The notes: generated from the letters alone by a model not told the origin. 64,000 nucleotides of DNA from G963667915 sp965197385 (GCA_965197385.1 CBDANA010000007.1:620001-684000), one strand, 5' to 3'. Counted from the stretch's first letter, positions 25,131-37,187 are shown. Numbers and translations are program-made.

Positions 25131-26161
25131 CGGCGGCCGAGAAGGCCGAAGTCATTCGCTTGGTCGAAGGCTCGGATCTGCCCGTCCGGCAGACGCTCCG
25201 CGAGCTCCAGGTGCCGCGCGCGACGTTCTACACGTGGTATCGCCGCTACGCCGAGGGCGGATTGGATGGGCTCGCGGCCCGCCCGCCGGCTGCGCGGCGG
25301 CACTGGAATCGCATTCCACCACGGGTGCGACAACAGGTCGTCGACCTCGCCTTGGCCGTGCCCGAGCGCACGCCGCGGGAACTGGCCTGGCAATTCACGG
25401 ACCGGGAGGCGCATTTCCTTTCGGAATCGAGCGTCTATCGCATTCTGAAAGCCTTCGACCTGATCACCAGTCCGGCCTTCGTCGTGCTGTCGGCGGGCAA
25501 GGTGTTTCAGCAGCCGACGCACCGGCCGAACGAGCTGTGGCAAACCGACTTTACGTATCTCCACGTGGTGGGCTGGGGCTGGTACTACTTGTCGACCGTG
25601 CTCGATGACTACTCGCGGTACATCCTGGCCTGGACCCTGCGCACGTCGATGCAGGCCATGGACGTCATGGAGACCCTCGACTTGGCACGCGCCGCCACCG
25701 GCGTCGATGCGGTCCCGGTGGCGCATCGCCCGCGCTTGCTCAGCGACAATGGGCCCTGCTACATCTCGGGGCAGCTCGCGACCTATCTGGAGGCCCACGG
25801 GCTGCCGCACACGCGCAGCGCACCGTATCACCCGATGACCCAAGGGAAGATCGAGCGGTACCACCGCTCGCTGAAGAACGTCGTGAAACTCGAGCACTAC
25901 TACACGCCGTGGGACGTGGAACGGGCGGTCGCCCATTTCGTGGAGGACTACAATCACCGGCGGTATCATGAGGCGCTGCAGAACGTGACGCCCGCCGACA
26001 TGTTTCACGGACGGCAGGTCACCATCCTGGCGCGCCGGGCACGCATTAAACAGCGGACGCTGCAGCAACGGAAACGCGAGAACTTACACGGGCCGCATCA
26101 CGCGGCCATTCGCTCGGATGTGTCTCTACGCAACGGCGCCGAAGTGTCCAACTTGGTCTGA
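25121..26161 (+). CDS. IS3-family transposase OrfB (catalytic part)
   Basis: This is the integrase-type DDE domain: first Asp in ELWQTDFTYLHVVGWGWYYL, second in RLLSDNGPCYISGQL, Glu in MTQGKIERYHRSLKNVV. An N-terminal HTH (ATFYTWYRRYAEGGLDGL) precedes the core. The product is normally made as a fusion with OrfA by frameshifting; the GTG at 25121 marks where the frame overlaps OrfA. The last codons lie inside the right inverted repeat. It is intact and so possibly active. Confidence 0.92.
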   Translation: MRLTAAEKAEVIRLVEGSDLPVRQTLRELQVPRATFYTWYRRYAEGGLDGLAARPPAARRHWNRIPPRVRQQVVDLALAVPERTPRELAWQFTDREAHFLSESSVYRILKAFDLITSPAFVVLSAGKVFQQPTHRPNELWQTDFTYLHVVGWGWYYLSTVLDDYSRYILAWTLRTSMQAMDVMETLDLARAATGVDAVPVAHRPRLLSDNGPCYISGQLATYLEAHGLPHTRSAPYHPMTQGKIERYHRSLKNVVKLEHYYTPWDVERAVAHFVEDYNHRRYHEALQNVTPADMFHGRQVTILARRARIKQRTLQQRKRENLHGPHHAAIRSDVSLRNGAEVSNLV

Positions 26162-26207
26162 CGACGTACAGTCGAAGTCAATCGAAACTGGAAGGTCGGC
26201 GCCTGTC

Positions 26208-27329
26208 CTACCCGAAGCAGTAGATGGTGCCGTCCTGGGCGCCGACGACGATCCGGCCGCTGGCCACCGCGGGCGAAGCCGTGATCGCCGAACCGATTTC
26301 GTATTCCCAGAGGCGCTGGCCGTCATGGAGGCCGAGCCCGTAGAGCCGGCCGTCGTTGGACCCGATGTACAACCGGTCACCGACGATCGCCGGTGACGAG
26401 TCGATCCGGCTACGCGCCGTGAAGGTCCATCGCGCTTCGCCGGTCACCACGTCGATCGCGTGCACCATCCGGTCGCGTCCGCCCAGGACGACCAGCCCGT
26501 CGCGGAGGGCCGGTGACGAGTAGAACGGGAAGTGCCGCGTCGGATGCTCGTAGCGCCACTGCACCACTCCGGCCTCCAGATCCAGCGCCAGCACTTCGTT
26601 GTCGAAGGTGCCGTAGTAGGCGACTCCGCCGGCGATCGCCGGGGAGGCCGCGGTGTAGGCGCCGGACGAGACGGCGAAGACTTCCTCGCCGTCGGCGACC
26701 CGGATACCACGGAACTGTTCATCGCACCCGCCGAAATAGGCGATTCCATTGACAACCGCCGGGGTCGCGTGAACGAAGCTGCTCGTTTCGACCTTCCAGA
26801 CGAGGGCACCGTCGGCGGCCGTCAGTCCGTAGAGGAAATTGTCGTACGACCCGATGAGCACGGTGTCGCCCACGATGACCGGCGACGACTTGATCTCGCT
26901 GTCAGTCGCGAACGTCCAGCGCGCCTCACCGGTCTCGACATCTACGGCATGCAGCACGCCGGCGAGATCGCCGATGTAGACCGTGTCATCGCCGACGGCG
27001 GGAGACGATTCGCCGATGCCGTCATCCGACGTACGATAGCGCCACCGCAGCGCCCCATCGTCCAGATCGAGGGCGATGAGGTCGCCGGCGTAGGTGCCGA
27101 CGTAGACGACGTCGTCGGCGATTGCCGCCGACGAGTCCACCGCGTCGCCTGCCTCGAAGGTCCACAGGAGCCGCGGGTCGTCCGGGACGACCGTTTGCGA
27201 GATCCCGCCGAGCGTCGGCTCGCCACGAAACTGCGGCCAGTCGGCTGACGGACGGCCAGGCTGTCCTGCGGCGTGCGGCGGCACGGCGCCCATGAGCGTC
27301 ACGGCTGCGATCAGCGTCACTGTGCGCAT
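26208..27329 (-). CDS. secreted PQQ-type beta-propeller protein
   Basis: This 373-residue exported protein has a short signal peptide (TLIAAVTLMGAVPPHAAG) and at least seven repeats of the pattern SSPAVGDDTVYIG...A.D..TG...W. No dehydrogenase active-site residues or heme motif are visible, so a structural or binding role is as likely as PQQ enzymology. Its start overlaps the alcohol dehydrogenase stop by 13 bp, implying translational coupling. It is the last gene of a four-gene operon and ends 46 bp from the IS3-family element. Confidence 0.88.
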   Translation of the reverse strand: MRTVTLIAAVTLMGAVPPHAAGQPGRPSADWPQFRGEPTLGGISQTVVPDDPRLLWTFEAGDAVDSSAAIADDVVYVGTYAGDLIALDLDDGALRWRYRTSDDGIGESSPAVGDDTVYIGDLAGVLHAVDVETGEARWTFATDSEIKSSPVIVGDTVLIGSYDNFLYGLTAADGALVWKVETSSFVHATPAVVNGIAYFGGCDEQFRGIRVADGEEVFAVSSGAYTAASPAIAGGVAYYGTFDNEVLALDLEAGVVQWRYEHPTRHFPFYSSPALRDGLVVLGGRDRMVHAIDVVTGEARWTFTARSRIDSSPAIVGDRLYIGSNDGRLYGLGLHDGQRLWEYEIGSAITASPAVASGRIVVGAQDGTIYCFG

Positions 27330-28459
27330 CGGTAGATCTCCTTCGCCGCATCGGCGTCGAACGGTCTAGGGTTGAACCGCCCGGTCATCTGCTCCGCGGC
27401 CTCGGCGGCCAGCGTCGTGACGTCAGGCGCCTCGACCGCGACGCCCGTCAGCGTCGTCGCCAGCCCGGCGGCGTCGGCAATCTCGCGCAGATACTCCGCC
27501 AGGGCGGCGCCGGCGTCAGCGCTCTCCGTCGGCTGCCCGATCAGGGTGAGCAGTTCGGCGTAGGCCGTGCCGACCTCGACCGCGTTCCAGCGGACGACAT
27601 GGGGCAGCAGGACGGCGAGCGCCCGGCCGTGGGTCACGCCGTGGTGCGCCGTCAGCGGGTTCGCACAGGCGTGCGCGGCGCCGAGCATCGACTGGTCGAT
27701 GGCCATCCCGGCATAGTGGGCGCCCAGCAGCATCGAGGCTCTGGCGTCGGTGTTGGCCGGATGGCGGACAACCTGGAGATACGACGCGGTCAGCAGCCGC
27801 CACGCCTCGCGGGCGAAGCACCTGGAGATCGGCGTGCCGCGGCTCGTGACGAAGCTCTCCACCGCGTGGGCCACGGCATCGAAGCCGGTGACCGCCGTCA
27901 CGGTCGCCGGCTGTGACAGGGTCAGCGTCGGATCGAGAATGGCCGCACGAAACGCCGACTGCGGGTCGCCGCACGCCATCTTCAGGTGCGTCGCCGCGTC
28001 GGCGATGACGGCCCACACCTGCGCCTCGCTGCCGGTCCCCGCCGTTGTCGGCACGCCGATCGCCGGCAGCATCGGGCGGGTCGCTTTGCCGAACCCCCGG
28101 TAGTCGTGCATGCGTCCGCCGTTCGTGAGCAGGAAGTTGATCCCCTTCGCGCAGTCCATCGAGCTGCCGCCACCGAGGCCGACGATCGAGTCGACCGCGT
28201 GCGGCGCGGCGAATGCGCGGCCCGCCTCGATCATGTCGGTGTCGGGATCGACGGTGAAATCGTGGAATGCAATGACGTCGGCGCCGGCGGCCGCCAGCAG
28301 CTCGATGGCCCGGCCGGCGTGGCCTGCCGCCACCAGGCCGTGATCGGCGACCAGCAGGGTCCGGCCGAAGCCGAGCTCCCGGGCCAACTCGGTGAGCCGG
28401 TCGAGTGTGCCGGCGCCGAAGACGACACGCGTGCGCAGCTGGAAATCGAACGGCTTCAC
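27317..28459 (-). CDS. iron-containing alcohol dehydrogenase
   Basis: This 380-residue cytoplasmic NAD(P)-dependent dehydrogenase is of the Fe-ADH family. Signatures are FQLRTRVVFGAG, the nucleotide site VGLGGGSSMDCAKG, PTTAGTGSEAQVWAVI, and metal ligands in TGFDAVAHAVESF (Asp, His) and AHACANPLTAHHGVTHGRAL (His). Embedding between exported propeller genes suggests a shared pathway in which an alcohol is oxidised, but no substrate is indicated. It lies 20 bp after the preceding gene. Confidence 0.92.
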   Translation of the reverse strand: MKPFDFQLRTRVVFGAGTLDRLTELARELGFGRTLLVADHGLVAAGHAGRAIELLAAAGADVIAFHDFTVDPDTDMIEAGRAFAAPHAVDSIVGLGGGSSMDCAKGINFLLTNGGRMHDYRGFGKATRPMLPAIGVPTTAGTGSEAQVWAVIADAATHLKMACGDPQSAFRAAILDPTLTLSQPATVTAVTGFDAVAHAVESFVTSRGTPISRCFAREAWRLLTASYLQVVRHPANTDARASMLLGAHYAGMAIDQSMLGAAHACANPLTAHHGVTHGRALAVLLPHVVRWNAVEVGTAYAELLTLIGQPTESADAGAALAEYLREIADAAGLATTLTGVAVEAPDVTTLAAEAAEQMTGRFNPRPFDADAAKEIYRCAQ

Positions 28460-28479
28460 ACGCGCCCTAGCAGCTCACG

Positions 28480-29931
28480 TCAGTTCGCGGTGAGCGCGAA
28501 CAACTGGTTGCGGGAGCCGAGGAAGAGCACACCGTTGGCCGGCACCGGCGTGCTGTAGACGGCGCTGCCGAGGTTCATCTCGGCAATCACCTCGAGCTCC
28601 GTGCCGGTCTTCAGGACCACCACGTCGCCATCCTCGTCGCCCAGATAAACCCGGCCCTCGACGACCAGCGGCGAGCCCCAGACGGCGGCGAACGTGTCGT
28701 GGACCCAGTAGACCTCGCCGGTTTTCGCATCCAGACAGTGGAGGAAGCCACTGAAATCCGGCTGGTAGATCAGGCCGTCGTAGATTGCGGGCGTCGAGAT
28801 CGAGCGGCGGATGTCGGTATAGTACCAGACGCGTCCGGCCTCGGTGATGTCTCCGCGCTTCGTCGCGTCGATCGCGTACATGTTGCCGACCCCTTCGCCG
28901 TGCTCCGGGTCCTGCCCGTTGGCGATGTAGACGAGATCGTCGTAGACGACGGCCGTCGCGATCAGCTCGTTGCGTGTCCGCGGCCATTCCGAGTCTTTCG
29001 GGTTCGTGTCGAACTCCCACAGCTTCTCGCCGGTGGCCGCAGCGTAGCCGCGGAGCCAGCCGTCGCCCTGACCCATGATCACCTGATCGACGCCGCCGAT
29101 CGTGCCGACGGTCGGCGAGGCCCACTGGCCGTGGAGAATCCGGTCGTCGACCGAGTTGTCCTCCCAGATCAGCTCGCCCGTCGTCTTGTTCAGCGCGATG
29201 ATCGCCGGCGCCAGCGGCGACTGGATGTTAACGTGGCTCTCGTCCTGCCCGTTCGACGTGCTCACGAAGATCAGATCGCCGTAGATGACGGGCGACGAGT
29301 TCGACATGTTGTGCGGAAACGCGCCGACTTCCTCGAGCATGTCGAACCGCCAGATCACGTCGGCGTCGATCTCGCTCGAGTAGGGCTCGTCCTGCACCCA
29401 GCCGTCGTTCTCACCGTCGCGGAAACCCTCGATGTCGAGCGCCACGACCTCGCCCCGGTTCGAGACGTAGTAGACGACGCCGTCCTCGACCAGCGGGGAG
29501 GAGCACACGCCCTGATAGGGCCAGTCGTGGACCCGGCCGGCGATCAGCTTCGCGTTGGCGTGCTGCCACAGGAACGCCCCGTCCGTTTCTCGGAACGCCA
29601 TCAGGATACCCATATCACCCTGTTGCCGCGGGTCCTTGACCGACTCGTTGTTCGTGCCGACGAGGACGACCCCTTCCGCGACGACCGGGTTGCCGTAGGT
29701 CTGCGAGCCCAGTTCGGCCATCCATTTGACGTTGCGTCCGGTGTCCACATCCCAGTCGGCGGGCAGGCCGGTCATGTCCGAGACCATGTTTCGATCGGGC
29801 GTACCGCCCCACATTGGCCAGTCGCTGCCAGACGACGGCGACTCCTGCGCCGGAACGCCCGCGCCGAGTGAAATGAGTGGCACGGCCAGCGCCGCCATGA
29901 AGACCAACCGGATCGATCGCCGTCGCATCAC
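28480..29931 (-). CDS. secreted PQQ-type beta-propeller protein, longer form
   Basis: This 483-residue exported protein has a signal peptide (LVFMAALAVPLISLGAG) followed by DWPMWGGTPDRNMVSDMTGL, the opening of this Acidobacterial/Planctomycete propeller group. Repeats follow, such as SSPLVEDGVVYYVSNRGEVV, SPTVGTIGGVDQVIMGQGDG and GSPLVVEGRVYLGDEDGDVV. The middle has TTGELIWEDNSVDDRILHGQ. There is no CxxCH. It lies second in the operon, 30 bp after the 735-residue paralogue. Confidence 0.88.
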   Translation of the reverse strand: MMRRRSIRLVFMAALAVPLISLGAGVPAQESPSSGSDWPMWGGTPDRNMVSDMTGLPADWDVDTGRNVKWMAELGSQTYGNPVVAEGVVLVGTNNESVKDPRQQGDMGILMAFRETDGAFLWQHANAKLIAGRVHDWPYQGVCSSPLVEDGVVYYVSNRGEVVALDIEGFRDGENDGWVQDEPYSSEIDADVIWRFDMLEEVGAFPHNMSNSSPVIYGDLIFVSTSNGQDESHVNIQSPLAPAIIALNKTTGELIWEDNSVDDRILHGQWASPTVGTIGGVDQVIMGQGDGWLRGYAAATGEKLWEFDTNPKDSEWPRTRNELIATAVVYDDLVYIANGQDPEHGEGVGNMYAIDATKRGDITEAGRVWYYTDIRRSISTPAIYDGLIYQPDFSGFLHCLDAKTGEVYWVHDTFAAVWGSPLVVEGRVYLGDEDGDVVVLKTGTELEVIAEMNLGSAVYSTPVPANGVLFLGSRNQLFALTAN

Positions 29932-29961
29932 TTCTAGCTCCTCACTCCTACTTCTAACTTC

Positions 29962-32169
<2,208 letters not shown>

Positions 32170-32308
32170 GTGATTCGAAACGTCGAAGTGACGTACGCCC
32201 CCGACCTTAATATGCCAACGTTTTCACCGTCAAGATGCAGGATGACCAAACCGGCTGACGCGTTTAGCTGGTCAAGCTTGATATCATGGGCAGCAAGGAG
32301 TGACTCCT

Positions 32309-33084
32309 ATGCTAAAAATCTTAGGTCCGGCGTGTTGGCTGGCATCGTGGCGGCCGCCGTCCTTGCCGCGGGCTGCACCCGTTAGAGCTCGTCGGCGATG
32401 AGCCAGGGGCAGGGGGAGGCGATCCTGCACGAGCTGCAGGAGATCCGGAAGCTGCTCGAAGGTCAGCAGGGCGGAGCGCGCTCGGCTGCGTAGGCCCAGG
32501 CGGCGCCCCGGCCGCAGTCGGCCGAGGTCTCAATCGCCGGTGCGCACTCGCTCGGCAGCGCTGACGCGCCGATCGTCCTGGCCGAGTTCACCGACTACCA
32601 GTGTCCGTTCTGCAGCCGGTTCGCGACGACGACGTTCGAAGAATTGAAGGCGAAGTACATCGACACCGGCCAGGTCAGACTGGTCAGCCGCGACCTGCCG
32701 CTGCCGGTGCACAACAACGCCGAGCAGGTCGCCTACGCCGCCCGGTGCGCTGACGAGCAGGGCAAGTACTGGGAGATGCAGGAGGTGATGTTCCAGAACA
32801 TCAGTGCGCTCGACGACGGCGCGCTCCTGGGCTACGCCGCCGCTCTGGGGCTCGACCGCGCCGGCTTCGAGGTCTGTCTCGGTAGCGGGAAGTACCAGGA
32901 GGCGGTCCGGGCGGATGCCGCCGCTACGGGTGCCATCGGCATCTCTGGCACGCTAAGCTTCGTCCTGGGGCGCGCGTCGGGCGACGGCGACGCCGACACC
33001 GTTCGGGGCAACATCATCGTCGGCGCCCAGCCGTTCGCCGCGTTCGACGCGCAGATTCAGGCGCTGCTCGCCGCCGGCGAGTAG
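32309..33084 (+). pseudogene. DsbA-like thioredoxin-fold lipoprotein, multiply broken
   Basis: An ATG with AAGGAG at ideal spacing starts MLK, but the lipoprotein signal that should follow (NLRSGVLAGIVAAAVLAAGC) is one base out of frame after an A5 run. One missing A would repair it. In that frame there are two further TAG stops (32383-32385 and 32491-32493), both where Gln is plausible. The thioredoxin domain is then intact: APIVLAEFTDYQCPFCSRF with the CPFC redox site, and NIIVGAQPFAAFDAQIQALL at the end. The cis-Pro loop reads GISGTLSFVLG where TP is expected, another sign of decay. Three independent lesions make a silent pseudogene the best call. Confidence 0.8.
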
Positions 33085-33102
33085 CGCCGCCGACGAACGC
33101 CG

Positions 33103-33170
33103 CGGGTCCTGTCACCGGCCTTCCCCACGGGTGCTCGCCAAGTCGCTCCGCGCCCGCGGGGGGCCCCCTG
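33103..33170. repeat. interspersed repeat, copy 2 (first copy at 6054)
   Basis: This is the same ordered blocks as 6054-6134, with the AAAAAGCGCTGG part deleted: GGTCCTGTCACCGGCCTTCC, CACGGGTGCTCGCCAAG, CTCCGCGCCCGCGGGGGGCC. It lies about 20 bp after the DsbA-like stop. Confidence 0.65.
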
Positions 33171-33215
33171 GGCGGCGCCACCCGTTTCATTTCGAAGGCC
33201 TACTTCCTGGAGCTC

Positions 33216-36200
33216 CTAGTAGATCAATTTCACGCCGAGCTGCAGCCGCCGGGCCGGGCCGGCCGACAGGATACGGCCGAAGGTCGGTGAGCCGAGGAAG
33301 GCATCCGGCAAGCCCAGCCTGACCCGGTTCAGGAGGTTGAACGCCTCGAGCCGTAGCTGCAGGTCGACCCCCTCGCCGATCGCCGCCCGCTTCAGCACGG
33401 CCAGATTGAGGTTCTGGAATCCAGGCCCATCCAGGATGTTCCGGCCGGCGTCGCCGAAGCTGCCGAACGCAGGAAACGCGAATGCGTCGGTAGCGAACCA
33501 AGCACCGGCCGACCGATTCGACAGCGTGGGGTTGCCGACCAGATTCGGCCGGTCGTTCGCGCCGAACCCCAGCGCCGCCCGTCCAGTGTTGCTGTTGTCG
33601 ATCTCCGGCAGGATCGCCACGGTGAACGGCGCGCCGCTTTGTGCCGTGAAGATCCCCGCCACCATCCAGTCGGCCAGGATCCGGGAGGCCCACCCGTCGC
33701 CCGAGGCGAAGCGGCGGCCCGGCCCGAACGGCAGCGCGTAGGAGAAGCTCGTCGAGAAACGGTGGCGCACGTCGAAGTTCGACCGGCCGCGCTCGGCGCG
33801 CGGATTGTTGCTGTCCTGCGGGAAGTTCGGGTCGCCCGCGCTCGTGAAGAAATCGGACGCGTCGTCGGTCGACTTGCCGAAGGTGTAGGCGGCGTGCAGC
33901 GAAAGCCCGCCGAGTGTGCGCTGCTGCAGCCTGAGCTGCAGCGCGTCGTAGCGCGACGTCGCGCTCGACTCCTGGGCGATGATGTCGCCGAACGCCGGAT
34001 TCGGGCGCGGGTTGAATGGGTTCGGGCTGGCGTCGGCCTGGTTGATGTCGCGCGCCGTCAGCAGGTTATGCCCCTTCGATCCGACGTAGGCGATCTCGAC
34101 GGCGCGGCGGCTGCCGAGCTGGTGTTGAACGCCGACGCTCCACTGCTGCAGCCAGGGTGTGCGCAGCGCCCGGTCGAACGCCACGGCGGAGGGCGGGATC
34201 ACGAACGGAAACTGGCTCGGGAACGGGTCGTTCAGCGTCAGCGGCCGGTCGGGCAGCTGGAAGAACAGATTGAAGTCGAAGAACGGTGGGTTGAAGTACA
34301 GTCCCTCACTCGGTGCCAGCGCCGACTGGTTGTAGTAGATGCCGTAGCCGCCCCGCACGACGGTGTCGGCGGAGGCGCCGGGCGTCCAGGCGAATCCGAG
34401 ACGCGTGGCGACATTGTCGTAATCGGTCGCGTAGCCGCTCCGGGGCACGCCGTTCGTGCCGACCTGCACGAGCGACTGGCTGACCGGGTCGAACACATTG
34501 GCGCGGTCCTCGGCGTCCACCGGCGGCGAGGTCACCTCGTAGCGCAGGCCGGCTGACACGGTCAGGTTCGGGCGAAGCCTGATCTCGTTCTGCACGAAGA
34601 GGTTGTAGCTCTCGGTGCGCAGGGCCTGGGGGTTGTCCAGTGTGGCGCCACCCGTGATGAGCGGCAGCCCGAGCAGCAGATCCGCGAGCGCATTTCCGGT
34701 GATGGCAGGCTGGGCGGAAAAGGTGAGCAGCCCGCGCGACTGCACGTCGCGGAACGCGTCCTGCCGCGTGAACCGCGCGTCGAAGCCTACCTTCATCAGA
34801 TGCCGCCCGCGCGCGTAGGTCAGCGTATCGAGCACCTCGAACATGTCCGTCGTGCTCTGCTGCGGGTTGTTGAACTCATCGCCGAGCGGCGAAAACCCGG
34901 TGACGGTGATGAAGCTCAGGCCGAAGTCCCGAGGGTTGTCGGACAGCTGGGGGAGACCGACGGCGGTGTTGAGGCTATTACCGAAATTCTCCTGAACGAC
35001 GCCGGCGGACACCCGGTTGTAGACGACCCGCAGATCGTTGACGAATGACGACGATCCCACGTGGGTATATCCGACGATGAGGTTCTGAGCGCGCCGCGCC
35101 ACGTCCGAGCCGAACCCGGGCACGCTGGCGAACCCGGGACCGGAAAACGGCTCGAAGAGACGTCGGTCGCTTAGGCTGTAGCGGGTGGTCAGCGTCGACG
35201 CCGCGCCTAGCCGCTGATCGAGACGGACGTCGATGTGATCGTTCGCGTCCCGCTGTGCCGGTGAGGCGACGAAGTTCTCGAAGGCTACGTTGCGGTTGGG
35301 CAGCGGATAGAGACCGGCGATCGCCTGGCCGATCGGGCTCTGGAAGAACGTCGGGATCTGATCGCCAAGGAACCGCTGTCCGGTGAACGGATTGATCGGT
35401 GGCGCGAACAGGCTGGCGGAGAAGTCGCCCTGCCGCTCGGCCCGCGTCGGCACGTTCGCCACCCGGGTGACGCCCTCGGTCAGCCGGAGGCCCTCGTAGT
35501 CGGTGAAGAAGAAGGTCCGGTTCCGGACGAGCGGGCCGCCGAGCGACAGGCCGAACTGGTTGCGCCGGTAGTCGGGCGCGGGCTCACCCGCCGGCGCGAA
35601 GGCGTTCCGGGCGTTCAACGGGTCGGTGCGGAAGAATTCGTAGGCGGTGCCGTGGAACCGATTCGTGCCAGACATCGTCGTCACGTTGATCTGCGCGCCG
35701 GCGTGGCGGCCGAACGAGGCGTCGTAGGTGCTGGTCTGGACCTTGAACTCCCGGATGGCGTCAACCGGCGGCCGGACGGCCGAGGTGTTCAGCTTCGGGT
35801 CGACGTTATAGGCGCCGTCGAGCAGGAACGCGTTGGCGTCCTCCCGAGCGCCGTTGACGCTCATGCTGAAGTCGCCGCGGACCGACCTGGCCGATCCCTG
35901 GGCGGCCGGTGACGCACCGGGCGCGAGCAACGCCAGCTCGAGGAAGTTTCGGCCATCGAGCGGCAGCTGCACGATTTGTTCGTGGTCGATCACCGTCGCC
36001 AGTGCGGCCGACTCCAGGTCGAGCCAGGCGTCGGGCGCCGTCACGATGACCTGTTCGGTGACGGCGCCGATCTCGAGCGACACGTCCAGCCGGAGAGACT
36101 GGTTGACCTGGAGGGCGGCGCGGCTCACGTGGGTCTTGTAGCCGCTGTGCGTGACCTCGATCCGGTAGTCGCCGGGCAGCAATTGCGTCAGGACGAACGT

Positions 36201-36398
36201 GCCGTTGTCGCCTGTCGTCGCCTGGCGGCTCACGCCGGTCGGCTCGTGGACGACCGCGAGCGAGGCTTCTGCAACGCTGGCGCCTGTCTGGTCGGTGACA
36301 GTACCGCGGACCGACGCCAGGTGCGTCTGGCTCCCGGCGGTCGACACCGCCGCCAGCGCCATCGCCACGACCATGGCCCACACGCGCATGCGCACCAT
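33216..36398 (-). CDS. Oar-type TonB-dependent outer-membrane receptor
   Basis: This outer-membrane receptor of about 1060 residues has a signal peptide (VWAMVVAMALAAVSTAG). A carboxypeptidase-regulatory-like Ig domain follows (SVRGTVTDQTGASVAEASLA to VNQSLRLDVSLEIG, about 28-115). Next come a plug (QIVQLPLDGRNFLELALLAP, NAFLLDGAYNVDPK, REFKVQTSTYDASFGRHAGA) and a long beta-barrel ending RRLQLGVKLIY. Acidobacteria encode many such receptors for glycans or peptides. The ATG at 36398 or that at 36389 is the likely start. It is a single gene, intact over its whole length. Confidence 0.92.
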   Translation of the reverse strand: MVRMRVWAMVVAMALAAVSTAGSQTHLASVRGTVTDQTGASVAEASLAVVHEPTGVSRQATTGDNGTFVLTQLLPGDYRIEVTHSGYKTHVSRAALQVNQSLRLDVSLEIGAVTEQVIVTAPDAWLDLESAALATVIDHEQIVQLPLDGRNFLELALLAPGASPAAQGSARSVRGDFSMSVNGAREDANAFLLDGAYNVDPKLNTSAVRPPVDAIREFKVQTSTYDASFGRHAGAQINVTTMSGTNRFHGTAYEFFRTDPLNARNAFAPAGEPAPDYRRNQFGLSLGGPLVRNRTFFFTDYEGLRLTEGVTRVANVPTRAERQGDFSASLFAPPINPFTGQRFLGDQIPTFFQSPIGQAIAGLYPLPNRNVAFENFVASPAQRDANDHIDVRLDQRLGAASTLTTRYSLSDRRLFEPFSGPGFASVPGFGSDVARRAQNLIVGYTHVGSSSFVNDLRVVYNRVSAGVVQENFGNSLNTAVGLPQLSDNPRDFGLSFITVTGFSPLGDEFNNPQQSTTDMFEVLDTLTYARGRHLMKVGFDARFTRQDAFRDVQSRGLLTFSAQPAITGNALADLLLGLPLITGGATLDNPQALRTESYNLFVQNEIRLRPNLTVSAGLRYEVTSPPVDAEDRANVFDPVSQSLVQVGTNGVPRSGYATDYDNVATRLGFAWTPGASADTVVRGGYGIYYNQSALAPSEGLYFNPPFFDFNLFFQLPDRPLTLNDPFPSQFPFVIPPSAVAFDRALRTPWLQQWSVGVQHQLGSRRAVEIAYVGSKGHNLLTARDINQADASPNPFNPRPNPAFGDIIAQESSATSRYDALQLRLQQRTLGGLSLHAAYTFGKSTDDASDFFTSAGDPNFPQDSNNPRAERGRSNFDVRHRFSTSFSYALPFGPGRRFASGDGWASRILADWMVAGIFTAQSGAPFTVAILPEIDNSNTGRAALGFGANDRPNLVGNPTLSNRSAGAWFATDAFAFPAFGSFGDAGRNILDGPGFQNLNLAVLKRAAIGEGVDLQLRLEAFNLLNRVRLGLPDAFLGSPTFGRILSAGPARRLQLGVKLIY

Positions 36399-36596
36399 TC
36401 CCGGTTCCAACCAGTCCAATGAATAAGACGAAAGCCCCAACATCTAGCAGATTATCAGATCGGCACGCCACATCGGCGGCACGCCGTGCGTGTCCACTAC
36501 CCTGTGAAGAGGCTGACGCGGGCCGCGGCACTGGCGTTTCATCCCTCCGGCCGGTACGATCAGACCTGACGAGTGGCGAGTGAGGAGATCGGTGTC

Positions 36597-37187
36597 ATGA
36601 CGGCAAGCGAGCGCTCCATGAACACAGAGTTTCGTCCGCCATCCCTGCATCGTGATCCGCGAACGGCCGTCGAGGTGGCGCAGCACTACATCCGAGACAT
36701 GGTCTACGGCGCGCTCGATGGCATCGTAACGACGTTCGCCGTCGTGGCTGGCGTGACGGGCGGGGCGCTGTCGCTGAAGGCGGTCCTGGTCGTCGGCGCC
36801 GCCAACCTGCTGGCCGATGGGCTGTCGATGGGTGTGGGGAACTACCTCAGCATCAAGTCGCACGAGAGCGCGCTGGTGGCGCAGAACCGGGCCGAGGAGG
36901 AGGCGCACCCGATTCGCCACGGCCTGGCGACATTTGGGGCGTTCGTGATCGCCGGGGCCGTGCCGCTGCTCCCGTTTCTCACGCCGGAGCTTGCGTTCGG
37001 CCGGTTCGTGGCCTCCTGCGTCGTGACGCTCGCCATCCTCTTCGGCGTGGGCGCGGCGCGAGCCATGGTGACCGCCGACCGCTGGTGGTGGAGCGGCCTG
37101 GAGATGCTGCTGCTCGGCGTGGCCGTCGCGGCGGCGGCCTACGGGAGCGGTGCGCTGGTGGCCGACTGGCTGCACGAACCGGTCTGA
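36597..37187 (+). CDS. VIT1/CCC1-family transporter
   Basis: This 196-residue membrane protein is of the VIT1/CCC1 family, iron or manganese transporters. It contains YIRDMVYGALDGIVTTFAVV, the family's first-helix signature, then GAANLLADGLSMGVGNYLSI and KSHESALVAQNRAEEEAHP. Three more hydrophobic helices follow. The ATG at 36597 follows GAGGAG; an upstream GTG at 36573 is weaker. The cytoplasmic metal-binding loop between helices 2 and 3 is much shorter than in plant VIT1. It is divergent from the TonB receptor gene, which may or may not be related functionally. Confidence 0.88.
   Translation: MTASERSMNTEFRPPSLHRDPRTAVEVAQHYIRDMVYGALDGIVTTFAVVAGVTGGALSLKAVLVVGAANLLADGLSMGVGNYLSIKSHESALVAQNRAEEEAHPIRHGLATFGAFVIAGAVPLLPFLTPELAFGRFVASCVVTLAILFGVGAARAMVTADRWWWSGLEMLLLGVAVAAAAYGSGALVADWLHEPV

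Larger units (their letters stand above)
24693..26161 (+). mobile_element. IS3-family insertion sequence
   Basis: The 1469-bp element has imperfect inverted ends. The left end TCAGACCCTTTTGGACCATT pairs with a right end whose complement begins TCAGACCAAGTTGGACACTT, and both contain AGAGACAC(T/A)TCC further in. It holds two overlapping transposase frames joined by a frameshift site. No 3-5 bp target duplication is obvious (left GGGGT, right CGACG). Confidence 0.85.
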
